A DNA stretch of 64,000 nt, from NCBI GenBank assembly GCA_032595675.1, contig JAVQMD010000002.1, forward strand, positions 186,001 to 250,000. Direction: 5' to 3'. This DNA is from Candidatus Electrothrix rattekaaiensis (GTDB taxonomy: Bacteria; Desulfobacterota; Desulfobulbia; Desulfobulbales; Desulfobulbaceae). The position numbers and the translations under genes are program-made. Numbering within the stretch: position 1 is the stretch's first letter; each line of letters begins with the position of its first letter. The notes beneath the pieces are model-generated. The model was not told the DNA's origin and did no database searches. It saw only the letters and a list, made by a program, of their open reading frames with translations. Shown here one piece after another: positions 59,796 to 64,000 of this stretch.

Positions 59796-61748
59796 ATGAA
59801 TCTGTTCCGCTCGCTTTCCAAACAGCCCGCCTACCCAGCCCTTCTGGCTGGTCTCAAAGACGAGAGTGACCAGCAGAAGTCCACCGCAAAAACCAGACAC
59901 TGGCCGGGCCTTGTTCTTTTTGTTTGTGCTCTTATGACCGGATATTATTTCCTGGTCATGAACAGTGGCTTACTGCAACTGGAGCTTGAAACAGACACCC
60001 GTACCGTTTTTAAAGTGTACTGGCCCAATAACGCAGGGAATTTTAGCGAACGTCAGATGACCGAGCTCCTGATTGAGCCGGGTAAGAGTACCTATACCGT
60101 ACGGGTGAATAATACAGCCAAGGTAGACGTTCTCCGTCTGGATCCTAGCGAAAAAACAGCCTGGATAACCATCAAAGGATTGCGCATCAAGCAATGGGGA
60201 TACCCTGACTATCTCATGCGCAGTCAAGGCGATTTTGAAAACCTTGAGGTCATCAGTGGAGTAGAGTCATTGACCCGGCATGACCAGGGCGTGACCATTC
60301 AGATAAAAAGCAAAGATCCCCAGCTCAAGCTCCATCTCCCGAGCAGAGAACGTTTGTTTTCCCCGCTGACCGATCCAGCAGATGCTGCTCGCTTGCTCTG
60401 TGTTGCCTTGCTGGTAATAGCAGGCTATTTCGTTTTTCGCTCTTTTTTCAATAACTCATATTTTCTTCCTGTCCTGGGGGCAACTGCTTTCGGCCTGATT
60501 GTGGCAATGGCCTTGATCAGCGATTTTAATACCCATCCTGATGAGTATGTGCATGTGACTGCGGGAAAGTATTTCGCTGACCATACTCTGCCGCCCAAGG
60601 TCGGTGATCCGGCCATTACAGAGACCTACAGCGTGTATGGCGTTTCCCGACTCCATTCAGGAGAAATCATCTATCTCTTGGCGGGTAAATACCTCCGTCT
60701 TTTACAGCCGCTCTATTTGGAGCCCTTTTTTCTTCTTCGTCTGTTGAATGTGCTGCTCTTCGGGGCCTTGGTTCTTTTTGCCTTTACCAAAAAAGACTTT
60801 CGTTTTTTCCTCCTCCCCTTTTTGATTTCCCCACAGATATGGTATAGTTTCAGTTATTTCAATTCTGATGCCTTTGCCACCTGTATCGGCCTGCTTGCCG
60901 CCTATGAACTTGCCGGAAAAAAATCCGCACTGACCTCTCTGGCTTTTTCTGAACAACCAAAATATACTTGGATCAAGATAGTGGGTCTGGGATTGCTCCT
61001 CGGGGTCTTACTGCTCTTAAAACAAAATTTTTATTTCCTCTATCTCTTCCTTTTCCTCTATTTCCTGTGGAAAATATGGGTCCTGCGACCGGATTGGAAC
61101 AGAAAAAAAATATTCCGGTTGGCGGCAGTCCTCCTCATCGGTTGCTCCGTCTTTGCTGGTATTCGCTTGACCGATGCCTGGGTCAATGATTTTCATAAAA
61201 ATGACCTGATGTTTAAGGCCCGCCAACAATTCGCAGATGAACTGTTCAATCCTGATACACCCATTGAAAAAAGGCATGCCTACCTTGAAATGCGTCAACG
61301 GGGAACAACGCTGAAGCATTTTCTGGCAGCGGACCGCTGGGGAGAGAAATCCTTCCGCACCTCCTTTGGCGTCTACGGGTACACGCAATATTCTGGTTCC
61401 TTTGCCTACTATGACTATGTACGATATATCGGAATGGGCCTGCTGCTGACCCTCATTTTTTCCATCGCTTACCGTGGGCAAGGTGCAGGTATTGCCCTGC
61501 TGGCCATTTCAGCAGGCTCGGCAGTGCTGCTCATTATCGTGGCCTGCTGGCATGCCTGGACGGTTGATTTTCAGGCCCAGGGACGTTATTTCCTCCCTAT
61601 TATTCCCATGACGGCAGTTCTCTTTTACCATTGTCGACGGATTATTTTCCGTCCTGTTTTTCACATATTATTTTTTACACTTTTCTCTCTCTCTGTATAT
61701 AATTTTATATTGGTCGGCTTGCGCGATATAGGCAAATATGGTATGTAG
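59796..61748 (+). CDS. Large membrane protein, GT-C-like (DUF2142-type)
   Basis: 650 residues: one membrane helix near the N-terminus (about 37-57), a periplasmic beta-rich segment (about 65-190), then about 10 membrane helices (200-650). The loop FNTHPDEYVHVTAGKYF near residue 245 carries an Asp-Glu pair like the catalytic loop of GT-C transferases and DUF2142 proteins. It may transfer a sugar from a lipid carrier in the periplasm. It begins 55 bases after nadA and is followed by three exported proteins on the same strand. Confidence 0.82.
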   Translation: MNLFRSLSKQPAYPALLAGLKDESDQQKSTAKTRHWPGLVLFVCALMTGYYFLVMNSGLLQLELETDTRTVFKVYWPNNAGNFSERQMTELLIEPGKSTYTVRVNNTAKVDVLRLDPSEKTAWITIKGLRIKQWGYPDYLMRSQGDFENLEVISGVESLTRHDQGVTIQIKSKDPQLKLHLPSRERLFSPLTDPADAARLLCVALLVIAGYFVFRSFFNNSYFLPVLGATAFGLIVAMALISDFNTHPDEYVHVTAGKYFADHTLPPKVGDPAITETYSVYGVSRLHSGEIIYLLAGKYLRLLQPLYLEPFFLLRLLNVLLFGALVLFAFTKKDFRFFLLPFLISPQIWYSFSYFNSDAFATCIGLLAAYELAGKKSALTSLAFSEQPKYTWIKIVGLGLLLGVLLLLKQNFYFLYLFLFLYFLWKIWVLRPDWNRKKIFRLAAVLLIGCSVFAGIRLTDAWVNDFHKNDLMFKARQQFADELFNPDTPIEKRHAYLEMRQRGTTLKHFLAADRWGEKSFRTSFGVYGYTQYSGSFAYYDYVRYIGMGLLLTLIFSIAYRGQGAGIALLAISAGSAVLLIIVACWHAWTVDFQAQGRYFLPIIPMTAVLFYHCRRIIFRPVFHILFFTLFSLSVYNFILVGLRDIGKYGM

Positions 61749-61818
61749 CTAAGAATTTGCTGTTTGTTTGCGCTTGGTTCTTGTCTTTTAACAATTAGCT
61801 CGGGAGTCCCTGAAAAAT

Positions 61819-62574
61819 ATGCAAAAAAAAACAAACCAACACCTCGTTCAACTTTTTGTATTTTTTATTTTTTGCATTGCCCTTCCTTGCCAAGGCAAAA
61901 CGGAAAACGTTGTTGCGGTGCAACAGGATTTGGTCTGGTCTCAGTCGGATGGGTTGCGACAGGAGATTTTCTTCAGCAATCAAAAAAACGGAGAGTGGAC
62001 AACTCCTGTTAAGATCACGGATAATAACGCCAATAATCTCCATCCGGTCCTTGAGACAGGGGCTGATGGAACAAAATGGCTTTTCTGGTCTGCGGTCCGC
62101 CCCAGCGGAATATCTGTTCAATACGCAGTGATGCAAAATAATGAGTGGAGCGAACCGCAAACACTCCCGATAGAACAGCACTCCTCCATCACTCCAGCAG
62201 CATTGGCTGACACAAAGGGCAGGGTCTGGCTGGTTTGGGCTGGCAATGACGGTGGCAATGATGATATTTATTTCAGTCGTTTTCAGGGAGAGAAGTGGAC
62301 CGATCCCAAGATAGTTCATGCTCCTAATGAGGTTCCAGATATTAAACCGGAAATAGCCTATAACAAAGAGGGCCAAATAGAAGTCGATTGGATAGGGTTC
62401 CGGGACAACACATACGAAAAACTTGCTTCTGTTTATACGGACAATACCGGCTGGTCTGCTGAGCAAGAAAAAATAGAGCCTGAAGAAGAGGATGTGCAAA
62501 ACGAGGAAGAGCAAGAACCTGAGCTCCCCTCATTTCTGCCCAGTGACAGCCAGTTTTTTCTAAAAATTTATTAA
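61819..62574 (+). CDS. Exported beta-propeller-like unknown protein
   Basis: 251 residues. Signal peptide about 1-27 ([14 protein letters not shown]), then three to four repeats with D-x-x-G-x-x-W-x-x-W ([35 protein letters not shown]) typical of BNR/Asp-box-type propeller blades, and a Glu-rich C-terminal tail ([16 protein letters not shown]). Too few blades for a closed propeller, so it may assemble or be a partial sheet. Function unknown; it precedes the SGNH hydrolase gene by 28 bases. Confidence 0.8.
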   Translation: MQKKTNQHLVQLFVFFIFCIALPCQGKTENVVAVQQDLVWSQSDGLRQEIFFSNQKNGEWTTPVKITDNNANNLHPVLETGADGTKWLFWSAVRPSGISVQYAVMQNNEWSEPQTLPIEQHSSITPAALADTKGRVWLVWAGNDGGNDDIYFSRFQGEKWTDPKIVHAPNEVPDIKPEIAYNKEGQIEVDWIGFRDNTYEKLASVYTDNTGWSAEQEKIEPEEEDVQNEEEQEPELPSFLPSDSQFFLKIY

Positions 62575-62602
62575 CGAGATAAGCATAAGCAAGAGGGCTA
62601 GA

Positions 62603-63556
62603 ATGAGGCTGTTCAGAATATTCTCAGTAGGAATCATAGCAGTATTATTCATCATTTCTCTCTCCCATGCAGACGTTATTGTCTGTTTTGGCGACTCTAT
62701 CACTGAAGGGCATACGGCGACGCCCTATCCAACCAACCTGCAAAATATGTACGGCTCCTCCTCTGGTACGCAGGTCATTAATGCGGGTAAAGGAGGGGAG
62801 AACACCTATGAGGGGGTTTACCGTCTTGAAGGGGTGCTTGCACAATATGCACCCAATTATGTGGTGATTATGGAAGGAGCCAACGACGTTATGTCTGGTA
62901 TATCTTCTGAAACCACTGTGTTCAATCTGAATAATATGCTTGAACAGACCCTGACCGCTGGGGCCAAGCCCATCCTGTCCACCATCACGCCCAACATCAG
63001 CAGTTCAGGCTATCAGCCGGAAAATTATAATCCGGGTATCATCAATCTCGCACAAGGTGGTAACACTACTCTGGTTGACACCTATTCGAATGTGGTCTCA
63101 AATTGGTCAAACCTCACTGTTGACGGAATACATCCTAATGAAGCCGGGTCCACGACCATAGCCCAGGGCTTTTATTCGCAGCTGGTCAACAACCAAAATG
63201 CCAGTAGTAGTGGGGGAGGAGGCGGCTGCTTTATTGCCACAGCAGCCTACGGAACAGCCCTTGAACCGCAGGTTGTCCTGCTCAAAAAATTCCGTGACCT
63301 CTACCTGCTCACAAATCGTCCAGGCTCTTATTTTGTCCAACTCTATTATACCTATTCGCCGCCAATTGCTGATTTTATCCGCCAGCATGATATCATCCGT
63401 TTTATGGTGCGGATATTCCTCTTGCCCTTACTGACGGTCAGTTTTTTTCTGGTCGAATTTTCTCCTCTCCAACAGCTTATTATTGCCCTGATCGCGGTCT
63501 GTTCCTCCGGCCTGTTTTTGATCCGCTTAAGAAAACGACCATGGGCAAACAACTAA
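62603..63556 (+). CDS. Exported SGNH/GDSL hydrolase with CFI-box C-terminal domain
   Basis: 317 residues. Signal peptide about 1-23; SGNH hydrolase core 24-198 with block I GDSITEG (S32), Gly at [10 protein letters not shown], Asn in EGANDV (N94) and catalytic D174-x-x-H177 in DGIHPNE. A Ser/Gly linker follows. At C209 begins a CFI-box-type C-terminal domain ([20 protein letters not shown]), a sorting-like region with membrane helices near 270-310, found on many exported Desulfobacterota proteins. Likely an esterase or lipase acting in the envelope and tethered to it by its tail. Confidence 0.9.
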   Translation: MRLFRIFSVGIIAVLFIISLSHADVIVCFGDSITEGHTATPYPTNLQNMYGSSSGTQVINAGKGGENTYEGVYRLEGVLAQYAPNYVVIMEGANDVMSGISSETTVFNLNNMLEQTLTAGAKPILSTITPNISSSGYQPENYNPGIINLAQGGNTTLVDTYSNVVSNWSNLTVDGIHPNEAGSTTIAQGFYSQLVNNQNASSSGGGGGCFIATAAYGTALEPQVVLLKKFRDLYLLTNRPGSYFVQLYYTYSPPIADFIRQHDIIRFMVRIFLLPLLTVSFFLVEFSPLQQLIIALIAVCSSGLFLIRLRKRPWANN

Positions 63557-63567
63557 GAAAGAGGGAT

Positions 63568-64000
63568 ATGATTCGCTCCCCATGCTTGCTCTTTTTGTGC
63601 TGCCTCTGCCTGCTTTCTTTGTGCTCTCCCCGTTCCGACGATATTAAGGAACAGCACTTTGTACGAGGTCACCGGACAAAGTGCCTAGTTTTTCCAGGAA
63701 AAGAGTGGGAGAAACAACCAGCTGAAGCCCTCTGCAGAAATGCAGGGGCATTGGAGCAATTCACCCAGAACGTTGGTGGCTCAGGGGTTATTATCAAAAA
63801 CGGCTACCTGATCAAGGCCTGGGGAAACCCAGCTGGCCGCACCATGTGGGCCTCAGCCACCAAACCGGTGCTCAGTACCCTTCTGCTCTTCGCTGCTCAG
63901 GAAGGCCGAGTAGAGATCGACGGGAAGATCCATCCATTTATGCCAGAATTGCTGGGGAAGGATCAAGAAATCACTTTTCATCATTTGGCGAATATGACCA
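63568..64000 (+). CDS. Serine hydrolase, beta-lactamase/DacB-like fold (3'-truncated by window edge)
   Basis: Visible are 144 residues from the ATG at 63568 (GAGGG just upstream). A signal peptide (1-22, Cys-rich h-region) is followed by a region with GSGVIIKNGYLIKAWGNPAG and the class C-type catalytic S96-A-T-K99 in WASATKPVLST, then a helix LLFAAQEGRVEIDGKI. This S-x-x-K motif and layout identify a beta-lactamase-related serine hydrolase of family S12 or a carboxylesterase relative. The Tyr-x-Asn and Lys-Thr-Gly motifs would lie beyond the window end. It follows the SGNH hydrolase by 11 bases, so the two form an operon. Confidence 0.88.
   Translation, partial: MIRSPCLLFLCCLCLLSLCSPRSDDIKEQHFVRGHRTKCLVFPGKEWEKQPAEALCRNAGALEQFTQNVGGSGVIIKNGYLIKAWGNPAGRTMWASATKPVLSTLLLFAAQEGRVEIDGKIHPFMPELLGKDQEITFHHLANMT

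Overview
The window looks like a chromosome segment of a Gram-negative, anaerobic, Desulfobulbales-like member of the Desulfobacterota. The pointers are outer-membrane features (TonB receptor, OmpA/Pal lipoprotein, lipoproteins plus lgt), a DUF3786 Fe-S protein and a RACo-type corrinoid-protein activator of the kind found in Wood-Ljungdahl organisms, a CFI-box-CTERM protein, and many dispersed palindromic repeats. The taxon is an inference; no rRNA or tRNA gene was seen. Both ends cut a gene: glycogen synthase at the left, a serine-hydrolase (beta-lactamase fold) gene at the right.

Layout. 0-4.4 kb: glycogen synthase, an unknown protein, GAPDH and an exported alpha-carbonic anhydrase, all on +. 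4.4-6.2 kb: a 214-bp MITE-like element, a Uma2 nuclease, a VapBC-type pair and a stray Uma2 fragment. 6.2-22.8 kb: one co-directional minus-strand block of 12 genes with mostly very short gaps or overlaps. It encodes, in transcription order, a TPR protein, a three-helix membrane protein, a 1,076-residue tubulin/FtsZ-like GTPase, a small membrane protein, a vWA/SH3-like protein, a MacB/LolD-type ABC ATPase, an Rpn-type nuclease, the ABC permease, a membrane coiled-coil protein, an FGE-domain coiled-coil protein and two lipoproteins. This is the best candidate for a poorly described system: a cytomotive GTPase tied to envelope proteins, plausibly for membrane remodelling or envelope transport.

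22.8-25.7 kb is a scar zone (carbonic anhydrase tail, frameshifted transposase, truncated TPP enzyme, dead TonB-receptor tail). 25.1-37.8 kb is an island flanked by about 0.5-kb direct repeats. It holds an exported tandem tetrapyrrole-methylase-like protein, a DUF4198 protein, an APC permease, a His-rich CbiL-like protein, a TonB receptor and ExbB-ExbD-TonB, i.e. a metal or corrinoid uptake and handling locus. On the opposite strand it carries a STAND NTPase with a small partner sharing a G-D-x-N motif. Two copies of a double-hairpin element sit ahead of the island's two operon heads.

38-64 kb is mostly housekeeping: an AlsS-like TPP enzyme, a GT4 glycosyltransferase, the RACo-like activator, a repeat protein, a tautomerase, LigA, several small unknown genes among palindromic repeats, a CcbP-like protein, an RlaP-like nucleotidyltransferase, Lgt, HU, a NarL-type regulator, a fused endonuclease III-exonuclease III, Pal-like OmpA, DUF2062, ferrochelatase, an HPF-cold-shock fusion, NadA, a GT-C-like membrane protein, and an exported SGNH hydrolase.
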